Positions 1 through 8,153 of a stretch of 64,000 nt of DNA are shown piece after piece. Under the pieces are notes generated by a model. It was not told the DNA's origin, ran no database searches, and was given only the letters and a program-made list of their open reading frames with translations. Position 1 is the first letter of the stretch; each line of letters begins with the position of its first letter. A program made the position numbers and the translations under genes. The stretch spans positions 2,651,001 to 2,715,000 of the forward strand of contig CP054184.1 of NCBI GenBank assembly GCA_015709715.1. Direction: 5' to 3'. The DNA comes from Nitrospira sp. (lineage in GTDB: Bacteria; Nitrospirota; Nitrospiria; Nitrospirales; Nitrospiraceae).

Positions 1-570
1 GAAGAGGTCAAAGAGTTTGGATTCCATGTCCTGCTGCCGTCCCTCCAGCGTTTCCCGATCGGACTGGAGCTTCGCTTTCAGTTCTGTGAGATCCGTCGAA
101 GGTTGGGTTGCCGCTGCTCGAAACTCTTCCAAATCATCCTGCAGGGAAAGGATCTCCTCGAAGAGGTCAGCTGGCGGTGAATTTCTGATCTCCTTGGCAG
201 CGCCAGCCTCCAGGCGGACCAAGTATTCGGCTCGTTGAATGGGGTCCTTCAACGTGCGATAGGCCGTGTTCAGCAGGGCGGAGTTCCCTAAGCTGATGGT
301 GCGCTCGGTGTCCGTCTTCGTCTGATAGAAGTCAGGGTGAAAGGAGCGGCTCATTTCATAGAACTTGTTTTCGAGGCTACTGGCATCGATCGTCAAGAAT
401 CGAGGCAGGCCCAGGCAGGTAAAATAGTCCAGTTCCTTGGAGAGAGGCTGGACTTTCACGCAGCGGTCACAGAAATATTCCCCTGTGACTTCCGATTGGC
501 AATGCCAGCACATGCTGCGCGCCATCTGGAGTTCGGTGCGAGAGCTTCCGACTTTCGAGGTCTGTTCCAT
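1..570 (-). CDS. hscB: Co-chaperone HscB (J-domain), 3' end cut by window edge
   Basis: 190 codons are visible; the C-terminus lies beyond position 1. HscB presents IscU with its nascent Fe-S cluster to the Hsp70 HscA. An N-terminal zinc-finger-like segment (CWHC, then CDRC) precedes a J domain in which the HPD tripeptide is clear (SFHPDFYQTK), followed by the start of the C-terminal helical domain. The ATG at 570 is preceded directly by an in-frame GTG. It lies 53 bp after iscA in an iscR-iscS-iscU-iscA-hscB order, so hscA is expected just outside the window. The zinc-finger N-terminus is found in some bacterial and mitochondrial HscB but not in the E. coli protein. Confidence 0.88.
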   Translation of the reverse strand, partial: MEQTSKVGSSRTELQMARSMCWHCQSEVTGEYFCDRCVKVQPLSKELDYFTCLGLPRFLTIDASSLENKFYEMSRSFHPDFYQTKTDTERTISLGNSALLNTAYRTLKDPIQRAEYLVRLEAGAAKEIRNSPPADLFEEILSLQDDLEEFRAAATQPSTDLTELKAKLQSDRETLEGRQQDMESKLFDLF

Positions 571-623
571 CACGGGTCCTTTGCCGAGGCGCCTTGTGCC
601 CACGTTCGAGCGGTCGCTGACGT

Positions 624-980
624 TTAGGCCGAGAACGATTCGCCGCAGCCACAGGTCTTGTTGGCGTTGGGATTCACGAACTTGAATTGCCCGCCCATCA
701 AATCCTTCTGGAAATCCAACTGAGTGCCCTGAAGATAGATGGCACTCTTCGCGTCGACGATGACCTTGATCCCTTCAATGTCATAGACGGCATCGTATTG
801 CCCGATCTTGTCGTCGAAATTGATGGTGTAGCTGAGACCGGAACATCCGCCGCCTTTGACGCCCAGCCTGAGTCCGCCCTCCGTCATACCCTGCACATTG
901 ATCAACCGCTTCACTTCCTTGACGGCCGATTCACTGAGCGTAACGACAGGGGCTGGTGTGGTCGTATCGGGAGTATTCAT
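624..980 (-). CDS. iscA: Iron-sulfur assembly A-type carrier IscA
   Basis: 118 aa, HesB/IscA/ErpA family. A-type carriers deliver or repair [4Fe-4S] clusters downstream of IscU. The three family cysteines are present: C46 in GGGCSGLS, and C110 and C112 in TCGCGESF. Length is normal once an N-terminal tail of about 12 residues is allowed for. It sits between iscU and hscB in the same orientation, with 29 bp to iscU, consistent with one transcript controlled by IscR. An ErpA assignment cannot be excluded from sequence alone; operon position favours IscA. Confidence 0.93.
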   Translation of the reverse strand: MNTPDTTTPAPVVTLSESAVKEVKRLINVQGMTEGGLRLGVKGGGCSGLSYTINFDDKIGQYDAVYDIEGIKVIVDAKSAIYLQGTQLDFQKDLMGGQFKFVNPNANKTCGCGESFSA

Positions 981-1009
981 CGTACTGGCTCCTTGTTGGA
1001 CAGGATGTG

Positions 1010-1420
1010 TTACTTCGTTTGTCCTTCGGCTGCGGGTACCTGAGTTTCGGCCTTCTTCCTGTAATCAGCCAACGCGGCCTTGATGGCGTCTTCCGCCAGG
1101 ACCGAGCAGTGGATCTTGACCGGCGGGAGATTGAGCTCCTGCACGATATCCGTGTTCTTGATTTGGGCGGCCTCTTCAACTGTCTTTCCCTTCAACCACT
1201 CCGTGGCGAGGCTGGAACTGGCGATAGCCGATCCGCAGCCGAATGTTTTGAATTTAGCGTCCACGATTGTGTCGTTCTGCACCTTGATCTGCAGTTTCAT
1301 GACGTCGCCGCATTCGGGCGCGCCTACCATGCCTGTCCCGACACCTTCCTCATCTTTCTTGAAGCTGCCCATGTTGCGGGGGTTGTTGAAATGATCGACG
1401 ACTTTATCGCTGTAGGCCAT
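1010..1420 (-). CDS. iscU: Fe-S cluster scaffold protein IscU
   Basis: 136 aa. Scaffold on which IscS-derived sulfur and iron form a [2Fe-2S] cluster. The conserved ligands are all visible: C37 with the following Asp in APECGD, C62 in FGCGSA, and C105 in the LPPVKIHC segment, which in this family is the HscA recognition motif. The C-terminal tail of about 15 residues is rich in Ala, Glu and Gln and is probably disordered. It lies 45 bp downstream of iscS. Confidence 0.96.
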   Translation of the reverse strand: MAYSDKVVDHFNNPRNMGSFKKDEEGVGTGMVGAPECGDVMKLQIKVQNDTIVDAKFKTFGCGSAIASSSLATEWLKGKTVEEAAQIKNTDIVQELNLPPVKIHCSVLAEDAIKAALADYRKKAETQVPAAEGQTK

Positions 1421-1465
1421 GGGGTCCTCCGAAATATTATGGGTGACGATTCGATTGAGTGTTGA

Positions 1466-2683
1466 TCAGTGTGCCGCCCACTGGACGGACTTCAAGTCGA
1501 TGCCTTCCTTCGCCATTTCATACAGGGGCGACATCTCTCGGAGCTTGGTCACGGTCTCAATAATGCGTGTGGCCGCGTAGTCAACTTCATCGTCCTTCGA
1601 AAACCGCCCTAGGCCGAACCGGATGGAGGAATGCGCCAGTTCGGTTCCGACGCCCAAGGCACGTAGCACGTACGAGGGCTCCAAGGTTGCAGATGTACAG
1701 GCGGAGCCAGAGGAAAGGGCAATCTCCTTGCATCCCATCAACAGCGATTCTCCTTCGACATACGCGAAGGACAGATTCAGGTTGTTTGGCAGCCGCTCAG
1801 TGGGATGGCCATTGAGATAGACATCCTCAAGCGCCGTGGTGATGGTCTTGTGGAGTCGGTCGCGCATGGTGGTCAAGCGGGCGGCTTCTTGCGCCATTTC
1901 TTGTTCACACAATTCGCAGGCTTTCCCGAAACCCACGATCAAGGGAACGGCGAGGGTGCCGGACCGCATGCCGCGCTCGTGACCGCCCCCATCCATTTGA
2001 GCCGCGATGCGGACGCGCGGATTCTTTTTTCGGACATACAAGGCGCCGATGCCTTTGGGGCCATAAATCTTGTGGCCGGTGAAGGACATGAGGTCGATTC
2101 CCATCTCTTGGACGTTGATAGGAACCTTGCCCACCCCTTGCGTGGCATCGCAATGGAAGAGCACGCCCTTCTCCTTGGCGATCTTTCCGATCTCTTTGAC
2201 CGGATTGATGGTGCCGATCTCATTGTTGGCGAACATGACGGAGATCAAAATGGTCTTGTCGGTAATGGCGTTCCGCACATCTTCCGGATTGACCATGCCG
2301 AACTTATCGACTGGCAGATAGGTGACCTTGATCCCTCGCTTGGCTTCCAAGGCCTTGGCGGTATCGAGCACCGCACGATGCTCCGTGGCTGAAGTGATGA
2401 TGTGGTCACCCTTCTCGTGGTACATCTCGACCACGCCCTTCAAGGCTAGGTTGTCGGATTCGGTTGCGCCGCTGGTAAAGACGATTTCCTTGGCATCCGC
2501 GTGAATCAGCTTGGCAATCTGCTTCCGGGCGTTCTCCACCGCCTCCTCAGCCTCCCAACCGAACGCATGGTTCCGACTGGCGGCGTTGCCGAATTTTTCT
2601 GTGAAATAGGGAAGCATAACTTCCAGCACGCGCGGATCCATCGGGGTGGTGGAATGATTGTCCAAATAAATCGGGAACTTCAT
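1466..2683 (-). CDS. iscS: Cysteine desulfurase IscS
   Basis: 405 aa, class V aminotransferase fold. Converts cysteine to alanine and passes persulfide sulfur to IscU and other acceptors. The PLP lysine sits in [12 protein letters not shown], the substrate-binding ATEH segment is present, and the persulfide cysteine is in SSGSACTS on the long mobile loop typical of group I enzymes. I start it at the ATG whose product begins [14 protein letters not shown]. That ATG overlaps the iscR stop as ATGA, so translation is probably coupled. A longer reading frame upstream is simply the iscR region. Confidence 0.96.
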   Translation of the reverse strand: MKFPIYLDNHSTTPMDPRVLEVMLPYFTEKFGNAASRNHAFGWEAEEAVENARKQIAKLIHADAKEIVFTSGATESDNLALKGVVEMYHEKGDHIITSATEHRAVLDTAKALEAKRGIKVTYLPVDKFGMVNPEDVRNAITDKTILISVMFANNEIGTINPVKEIGKIAKEKGVLFHCDATQGVGKVPINVQEMGIDLMSFTGHKIYGPKGIGALYVRKKNPRVRIAAQMDGGGHERGMRSGTLAVPLIVGFGKACELCEQEMAQEAARLTTMRDRLHKTITTALEDVYLNGHPTERLPNNLNLSFAYVEGESLLMGCKEIALSSGSACTSATLEPSYVLRALGVGTELAHSSIRFGLGRFSKDDEVDYAATRIIETVTKLREMSPLYEMAKEGIDLKSVQWAAH

Positions 2684-3159
2684 CGCTCGACTCCTTCTTG
2701 TGTCGTCGTGACAGATTGGATGGTGATGAGCGGCGTGCCTCCCATCATGTCCTGCAGTGTCATACTGTTCAGCATCTGATAAATACTGCTTTGAATCTTG
2801 AGCAGCGGTGTTCGGATATTGCAGTGTTCCCGCTGCATGCAAACGTCACCGTCCCGTTCGTGCGAACAATCCATAATTCCAAGAGGGCCTTCGAGGCTTT
2901 CCAAGACCTGGGCGATGGTGATCTCTCGCGGGCTTTTGCCGAGAAGGTACCCGCCTTTGGGTCCGTTGTGGCTTTCGATCAAGCCGCTCTTCGAGAGGGT
3001 CTGGAGGACCTTGGCTAACAATTCGACTGGTATGTGGTATTCCTCGGCGATCTCTTTGGTGTTGACCACGCGTGCGCGCGCCACATCTCCATATTGGTTG
3101 GAAGCAATGTGTTGCAGTGCCATCAACCCGTAGTCCGCCTTTTTCGATAATTTCAGCAT
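2680..3159 (-). CDS. iscR: Rrf2-family Fe-S sensing regulator IscR
   Basis: 159 aa. An N-terminal winged helix (about residues 1-70, starting [12 protein letters not shown]) is followed by a dimerisation helix and a cluster-binding loop with three cysteines spaced C-x8-C-x5-C in [19 protein letters not shown]. coli IscR has C-x5-C-x5-C, so the loop here is three residues longer. It probably represses its own operon when carrying a [2Fe-2S] cluster. It is the first gene of the isc operon, and a palindrome lies just upstream between it and fdx. Confidence 0.92.
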   Translation of the reverse strand: MLKLSKKADYGLMALQHIASNQYGDVARARVVNTKEIAEEYHIPVELLAKVLQTLSKSGLIESHNGPKGGYLLGKSPREITIAQVLESLEGPLGIMDCSHERDGDVCMQREHCNIRTPLLKIQSSIYQMLNSMTLQDMMGGTPLITIQSVTTTQEGVER

Positions 3160-3166
3160 GGGACTA

Positions 3167-3205
3167 TTGCCGATCCATAAAGTCGGAGACTATAATGATC
3201 TCCGA
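3167..3205. promoter_or_regulatory. Divergent iscR/fdx control region with palindromic operator candidate
   Basis: A 7-bp inverted repeat, TCGGAGA (3183-3189) and TCTCCGA (3199-3205), surrounds CTATAATGA. A TATAAT at 3191-3196 lies 18 bp after TTGCCG (3167-3172), a reasonable sigma-70-type promoter for fdx on the plus strand. Read on the minus strand, the same core gives TATAGT toward iscR. The repeat therefore overlies the -10 elements of both directions, where an IscR/Rrf2 dimer would be expected to act. IscR as the ligand is inference. Confidence 0.5.
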
Positions 3206-3292
3206 TCAAAAGAGTCGCCTAAAAGCTATCATGCGATCTTTTGGGCTGTCAAGAGAGCTGGGACCACGTTTACGAGAAAGGGGCGAAGCACC

Positions 3293-3709
3293 ATGGGCGG
3301 GACCAATCCCTATATCCAAAAAGCTGAGGTGGAGTTACCGACGAAGGCGTACCGTGTGACCTTCATCTTCCCCGACAAGAGCGAGCGAGAGGTGATCGTA
3401 CAGCCCGACAGGATTCCCTATGGTCACACGGGGCTGCCCGGCAGCATCCTCGATATCGCGATGGGAAATGGAGTCGAGTTGGAACATGTCTGCGGCGGCG
3501 TCTGTGCCTGCTCCACGTGCCATGTCATGGTGAAAAAGGGACTGGAGACCTGCAACGAAGGAACGGACGATGAGTTCGATCAGTTGGATGAAGCGCCCGT
3601 CACTACATTACAGTCTCGGCTGGGATGTCAGTGTGTCCCGAACGGCTCGGCTGATGTGGTGGTAGAAATTCCGGCGGTCAATAAGAACCTGGTGAAGGAG
3701 GGACATTGA
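3293..3709 (+). CDS. fdx: [2Fe-2S] ferredoxin (Isc type)
   Basis: 138 aa, plant/adrenodoxin-type fold. Supplies electrons for cluster assembly on IscU. Ligands C67, C73 and C76 form the C-x5-C-x2-C motif in HVCGGVCACSTC, with the fourth, C112, in RLGCQC; C71 is an extra cysteine in the loop. The start at ATG 3293 has a purine-rich Shine-Dalgarno (GAAAGGGG). The longer frame upstream overlaps the operator region and is not used. It is transcribed divergently from iscR rather than at the end of the operon as in E. coli. Confidence 0.9.
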   Translation: MGGTNPYIQKAEVELPTKAYRVTFIFPDKSEREVIVQPDRIPYGHTGLPGSILDIAMGNGVELEHVCGGVCACSTCHVMVKKGLETCNEGTDDEFDQLDEAPVTTLQSRLGCQCVPNGSADVVVEIPAVNKNLVKEGH

Positions 3710-3741
3710 TCCTCGCGTGCTGAAGCCTCGTCGTCCCACGG

Positions 3742-4437
3742 TTAGTCGTAGGTTTCGAGTTTTACTTCCTTTCGGTCGTACCCCAGCTCCATCAAGAGTG
3801 CCCGTAGGGGGCGGGCAAAGGCCTTGATCCCTGCAATCAAGGGGGTCACCCTGTGTCCGTTCCCCGCAGTCTGTTTGACTGCGTCCGCGGTCGCAGGTGC
3901 TGCTGGGTCCTCGGTCACAAAGCTGAGGTAGTGGAAGTCGGACTGTGCCGCCGCTAGGGCCAGAAACTCTTCATGATAGAGCTGCTCTGCGCCACTGGGG
4001 GCTTGCGCAATCAACGTGGTTGAAGGCAAGGTCCCTTGCGCCGCCATCGATCGGATCATGCAGCGAAGCGGCACCAACCCCGAGTAGCGTCCTACCAACA
4101 GCAGCGCAGTGGACGGGGAATCAGGAAGCAAGAAGTGCCCGTAGGGGCCGGAGAACGACAGTTGGTCGCCTGGCTTGAGTGAGCCCAGATACCCTGATCC
4201 CTTTCCTCCCGGGACATGGTCAAAGACCAGCGTCAGGTGACCGGTAGAGGAAGGCGGTTCCGCCAGCGAATAGGCGCGATTGAGTGGGGGATGGTCTCCA
4301 ACCGGCAACTGCAGGGAGATCCACTGACCGGGCTTGAACGACATCGGGCCCTCGACGGGGCGAAGCACGAGTTCCGTCGTGTGGGGCGTCAAGGGGATCA
4401 GAGAAATGATGTCGGCGACTCTGGTTGGTTCGGCCAT
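3742..4437 (-). CDS. Ferredoxin reductase-like FAD/NAD(P)-binding oxidoreductase
   Basis: 231 aa, FNR superfamily. Residues 1-100 form the FAD-binding barrel with the flavin motif RAYSLAEPP (RxYS type). The second half is a shortened nucleotide-binding domain. The usual glycine-rich GGTGIAP turn reads GRYSGLVP here, and the conserved C-terminal CGPxxM segment of FNR proteins is not obvious. It may be an electron-transfer partner for the convergent fdx, whose stop is 32 bp away, but that is inference from position. Start is ATG 4437. Confidence 0.75.
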   Translation of the reverse strand: MAEPTRVADIISLIPLTPHTTELVLRPVEGPMSFKPGQWISLQLPVGDHPPLNRAYSLAEPPSSTGHLTLVFDHVPGGKGSGYLGSLKPGDQLSFSGPYGHFLLPDSPSTALLLVGRYSGLVPLRCMIRSMAAQGTLPSTTLIAQAPSGAEQLYHEEFLALAAAQSDFHYLSFVTEDPAAPATADAVKQTAGNGHRVTPLIAGIKAFARPLRALLMELGYDRKEVKLETYD

Positions 4438-4563
4438 GCTCTGTACATAACAAAAACCGTTTCAGAATGAAACTGCCGCGTTCTGTACATCCCCTCGGTC
4501 CCATGTTATAGATGCCCCGCTGTTTTCCGTTCCTCCACGCTCCATCAACCGCACGGTGACGCG

Positions 4564-5979
4564 ATGAGTCAGGTCAGGGTCCGGTTTGCACCCAGTCCGA
4601 CGGGATATCTCCATATCGGTGGGGTGCGGACGGCATTATTCAATTGGCTGTTCGCACGGCAGCAGAACGGCGTGTTCGTGCTTCGGATCGAAGATACGGA
4701 CCAAAGTCGATCGACGGATGAATCCATTCAAGCCATTCTCGATGGGATGCGATGGGTCGCACTGGATTGGGATGAGGGCCCGTTCAGACAAACCGAGCGC
4801 ATGGACCTCTATCGCGCCCATGCCATGCGGCTCTTCGACGAAGGGCGAGCCTACTGGTGCGTGTGCACCGCGGAGGAACTCGAGGCGCGCCGGAAGGAGG
4901 CGGAGGCCGCGGGGCGATCGCCCAAGTACGACGGGCGCTGTCGAGGGCGCGGTCTGAGCAAACCTGCCGGAGAGGCGGCGTTGCGATTCAAGGCCCCACA
5001 AGAGGGCCAGACCGTCATCGACGACCTAATCAAGGGCCGGGTGGTGTTCGACAACCAGATTTTGGACGATGTCATCATCCTGCGCTCCAACGGCTATCCG
5101 ACCTATAACTTCTCGGTGGTAGTGGACGACGGCCTGATGGGGATTACCCATGTCGTGCGTGGGGACGATCACTTGACCAATACGCCGCGGCAGATACCTA
5201 TCTTTGAAGCACTGGGATTTCCGCTTCCGCGGTTTGGCCATCTGCCGATGATTTTGGGCTCGGATAAGGCGCGGTTGTCGAAGCGCCATGGCGCGACCTC
5301 GATCATGGCCTACAAAGAGATGGGCTATCTGCCGGATGCCATGGTGAACTACCTGGCGCGCTTGGGCTGGTCGCATGGGGACCAAGAGATCTTTTCGCGG
5401 GATGAATTGATCGAGAAGTTTTCCTGGAAGAACGTGCAGACTTCGGCGGCCGTGTTTAACCCGGATAAGTTGTTGTGGCTCAATGCCGAATACATCAAGG
5501 CGAGCCCCCCCAATCAGGTTGCGCAGGCGTTGGTGCCGATGCTGGAACAGGCGGGGCTGAAAGAAGCCGTCGAGGCCGTGTCGGAGGAGTGGTTGGCTCG
5601 GCTGGTCGTCTTAGTACGCGAGCGAACGAAGACTCTCGTCGAAATGGTGCAGTGGGTCTTGCCGTACTTCGGCGAGGCCGTCGCCTTCGACGCGGAGGCA
5701 GCCCAAAAGTTTTTGACTGCGGCCCAGGTGCCGGCTCTGACGAAACTGGTCGAGCGGTTCGAGGCGATGCCGATCTTCTCGAAGAAGGAATGGGAAGCGG
5801 CCTTTAAGCAGGTGGTCGAAGCAGAAGGCCTCAAAATGGGGCAGCTGGCGCAGCCGGTCCGTGTGGCCTTGACCGGTCGGACCGCCAGTCCCGGGCTCTT
5901 CGAGGTGATGGAGGTGTTGGGGCGCGAGCGAACTCTTCGCCGCCTCCGCGGGGCAATCCAACGGGCTTCGCGCGCCTGA
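4564..5979 (+). CDS. gltX: Glutamyl-tRNA synthetase
   Basis: 471 aa, class I synthetase that charges tRNA-Glu. The HIGH motif appears as YLHIGG in PSPTGYLHIGGVRTALFN, and the KMSKS loop as ARLSKRHG. Full length for the bacterial enzyme, with the C-terminal anticodon-binding domain starting around residue 320. A separate glnS lies 3.5 kb downstream, so this enzyme is expected to discriminate against tRNA-Gln rather than to feed the GatCAB route; that is inference. The two tRNA-Gln genes follow it directly. Confidence 0.96.
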   Translation: MSQVRVRFAPSPTGYLHIGGVRTALFNWLFARQQNGVFVLRIEDTDQSRSTDESIQAILDGMRWVALDWDEGPFRQTERMDLYRAHAMRLFDEGRAYWCVCTAEELEARRKEAEAAGRSPKYDGRCRGRGLSKPAGEAALRFKAPQEGQTVIDDLIKGRVVFDNQILDDVIILRSNGYPTYNFSVVVDDGLMGITHVVRGDDHLTNTPRQIPIFEALGFPLPRFGHLPMILGSDKARLSKRHGATSIMAYKEMGYLPDAMVNYLARLGWSHGDQEIFSRDELIEKFSWKNVQTSAAVFNPDKLLWLNAEYIKASPPNQVAQALVPMLEQAGLKEAVEAVSEEWLARLVVLVRERTKTLVEMVQWVLPYFGEAVAFDAEAAQKFLTAAQVPALTKLVERFEAMPIFSKKEWEAAFKQVVEAEGLKMGQLAQPVRVALTGRTASPGLFEVMEVLGRERTLRRLRGAIQRASRA

Positions 5980-6006
5980 ATCCGTGCACCGGAATCGGCC
6001 TCGATC

Positions 6007-6033
6007 TTGACGAGGCAGAGAGGCTTATATTAC
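6007..6033 (+). promoter_or_regulatory. Candidate promoter of the tRNA-Gln pair
   Basis: TTGACG (6007-6012) is followed after 15 bp by TATTAC (6028-6033), with overlapping AT-rich alternatives. A start near 6040 would give a short leader before the first tRNA-Gln at 6047. The spacing is on the short side, so this is a weak call. Confidence 0.35.
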
Positions 6034-6046
6034 TGTGTGGACCGGT

Positions 6047-6120
6047 TGGGGGATCGTCTAGCGGTAGGACGTCAGTCTCTGGATCTGACTACCTAGGTTC
6101 GATTCCTAGTCCCCCAGCCA
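6047..6120 (+). tRNA. tRNA-Gln (anticodon CTG)
   Basis: 74 nt including an encoded CCA. The 7-bp acceptor stem TGGGGGA/TCCCCCA, the D-arm GTCTAGCGGTAGGAC, the anticodon loop CTCTGGA (CTG, reading CAG) and the T-arm CTAGGTTCGATTCCTAG are all clear. The anticodon stem has a U-U apposition at its last pair (31-39), whereas the sister gene is fully paired there. It shares long identity with the second copy, which suggests local duplication. Confidence 0.95.
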
Positions 6121-6175
6121 AAATTTCCCACACCCTGCGATCCGAAACTGCGTCTGGATTGGTTCCGTACCGCGC

Positions 6176-6249
6176 TGGGGGATCGTCTAGCGGTAGGACG
6201 CCAGCCTTTGGAGCTGGCTACCTAGGTTCGATTCCTAGTCCCCCAGCCA
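6176..6249 (+). tRNA. tRNA-Gln (anticodon TTG)
   Basis: 74 nt including an encoded CCA. Acceptor, D-arm and T-arm are the same as in the upstream tRNA-Gln. The anticodon stem CCAGC/GCTGG is fully paired around loop CTTTGGA, giving TTG, which reads CAA and by wobble CAG. The two genes are separated by 55 bp and are probably cotranscribed. Confidence 0.96.
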
Positions 6250-6264
6250 ATAAGCCTGCCTCCA

Positions 6265-8106
6265 TCAATTCTCCTGGAGTTGCGCCCGCTTTTGATCCAG
6301 TTCAGCCCACCGGACATAGAGCCGATCCACTTCGGCCTGGGCAGCGGCCAGTGCCTGTCCACGGGCCTGCAATTCCCCCGCATCCGAAATAATCGCCGGA
6401 TCATGGAGGGCCGCTTCACAGGCTGCGACCTGCTTCTCCGCTTTCAGAATATTGTCCTCGATCGTGCCCCACTCTTTTTGCTCGCGATAACTCAGCTTCT
6501 TGGGTTTGCGCGCGGGAATCGCCGAGGTGGTCTCGTTCTGGACGGCACTACGCCCGTCACTTTTGGATTCCGGGGCGGATCCACCGGCTCGCTCCTGCGC
6601 GCTTTCCCACTGGGCATAATCGGCGAACCAGTCGGTCCGTCCGGTGCCGTCCAAGGCGAGGAGGATGGTGGAGACACGATCCAGCAACCAGCGGTCATGG
6701 GTGACCAAGACGAGTGCTCCGGGGAATTCGAGCAGGCTATCTTCCAGAACATCCAGGGTTGGGATATCCAGGTCGTTGGTGGGCTCGTCGAGAATGAGCA
6801 CGTCTGCCGGTTGCAGCATGAGGCGTGCGATCAGCAACCGGGCCTGTTCTCCGCCGGAGAGCCGGGAGACTGGTAGGTCCAGCTGCTCCGGACGAAAGAG
6901 AAAACGTTTGGCCCAGGAGGCGAGATGGATGGAGCGGCCTTGATAGATCACGGCGTCTCCGGATGGAGCCAGCGCTCGTCGCAACGTGGCGGCGGGATCG
7001 AGTGAATCGCGATGCTGCTCGAACGACACGATGCGGAGACCTTCGGCCCTCGTGATCGAGCCCTCATCCAGCTTTAAGGTGCCGGCCAGCAACTGGAGCA
7101 CCGTCGTCTTTCCGCTGCCGTTGGGCCCGAGAAGTCCCAGGCGTGTCCCTGGACCGAGGAGCAGATCGAGGTTGGTCACGATGGCGTGGGTGCCGAACCG
7201 TTTTGTGACCTGGTGCGCCACGATCAGCTGCTTGGACTTTCGTCCTGACGCGGAGAAGTCGATCTCGACAGTTGCTTGGGCTGCGCGAGCTTCTGCCTGG
7301 TCCAACTCGTCGATGAGCTTTCCGGCTGCGTCGATGCGACCCTTCGCCTTGGTCGTACGAGCCTTGGGGCCACGGCGCAGCCATTCGATCTCGCGTCGTA
7401 CACGGTTCGCCAACGATGATTGGTACTCGGCCTGCGCCTGCAGGAGCGCATCACGTTGTTCGAGAAAGTCGCTGTAGCGGCCGCGCGCTTCAAAGCAGCC
7501 GCTGGGATAACAGCGATTGAGTTCCACCATGCGCGTCGCGATCGATTCGAGAAACCGCCGGTCGTGGCTGATGACGAGAAAGGCCTTCGCACGTTGCGTC
7601 AAGAGCCTTTCCAACCAGAGAATGCCTTCGAGGTCCAAGTGATTGGTCGGTTCGTCCATCAACAGGACATCCGGCTCCAGCAGCAGGGCCTGGGCGATGG
7701 CGAGCCGTTTCCGCCAGCCTCCGGACAGAGTGTCGACCGTTTGATCGGGGGCGGCAAAGGTGCCGATGCTGAGCGCGCGCGCGATTCGACCGCCCTGTTC
7801 GTGGGGATCGAGTCCTTCCTCCACGAGCGTCTGTTGGAGGACCTGTTCAACGGTGGAGTCCGCGGAGAAGCTGGGTTCCTGCGGCACATAGCCGACGCGG
7901 GTGTGGCGGCGGAGCGTGCGGGTCCCGCGATCGGGGATCTCAAGCCCGGCCAGAATCTTCAACAGCGTGGACTTGCCTGAGCCATTCGGGCCGATCACGC
8001 CGACGTGGTCTCCCTCGAAGAGCGCGAGCGACAGATCCGCAAACAGGGTGCGGACGCCATAACCCTTGCTGATCGATTCGCAACTCAACAGGATGTTGCC
8101 GGCCAT
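6265..8106 (-). CDS. ABC-F family ATPase (Uup-like)
   Basis: 613 aa soluble protein with two ABC ATPase domains and no membrane segments. Domain 1 has Walker A GPNGSGKST near residue 40, signature LSGGWRKR and Walker B LLMDEPTNHLDL. An arm/linker follows around residues 230-290. Domain 2 has Walker A GPNGSGKTT, signature LSGGEQAR and Walker B LILDEPTNDLDI. The C-terminal 80 residues form a charged coiled coil typical of Uup. ABC-F proteins act on the ribosome or, for Uup, on branched DNA intermediates as well. It ends 15 bp from tRNA-Gln and lies 47 bp downstream of glnS on the same strand. Confidence 0.88.
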   Translation of the reverse strand: MAGNILLSCESISKGYGVRTLFADLSLALFEGDHVGVIGPNGSGKSTLLKILAGLEIPDRGTRTLRRHTRVGYVPQEPSFSADSTVEQVLQQTLVEEGLDPHEQGGRIARALSIGTFAAPDQTVDTLSGGWRKRLAIAQALLLEPDVLLMDEPTNHLDLEGILWLERLLTQRAKAFLVISHDRRFLESIATRMVELNRCYPSGCFEARGRYSDFLEQRDALLQAQAEYQSSLANRVRREIEWLRRGPKARTTKAKGRIDAAGKLIDELDQAEARAAQATVEIDFSASGRKSKQLIVAHQVTKRFGTHAIVTNLDLLLGPGTRLGLLGPNGSGKTTVLQLLAGTLKLDEGSITRAEGLRIVSFEQHRDSLDPAATLRRALAPSGDAVIYQGRSIHLASWAKRFLFRPEQLDLPVSRLSGGEQARLLIARLMLQPADVLILDEPTNDLDIPTLDVLEDSLLEFPGALVLVTHDRWLLDRVSTILLALDGTGRTDWFADYAQWESAQERAGGSAPESKSDGRSAVQNETTSAIPARKPKKLSYREQKEWGTIEDNILKAEKQVAACEAALHDPAIISDAGELQARGQALAAAQAEVDRLYVRWAELDQKRAQLQEN

Positions 8107-8153
8107 AAGCGGGGGTGCTCACTTCACGACGTGACGGCTGAGAGGGCGCTTGC

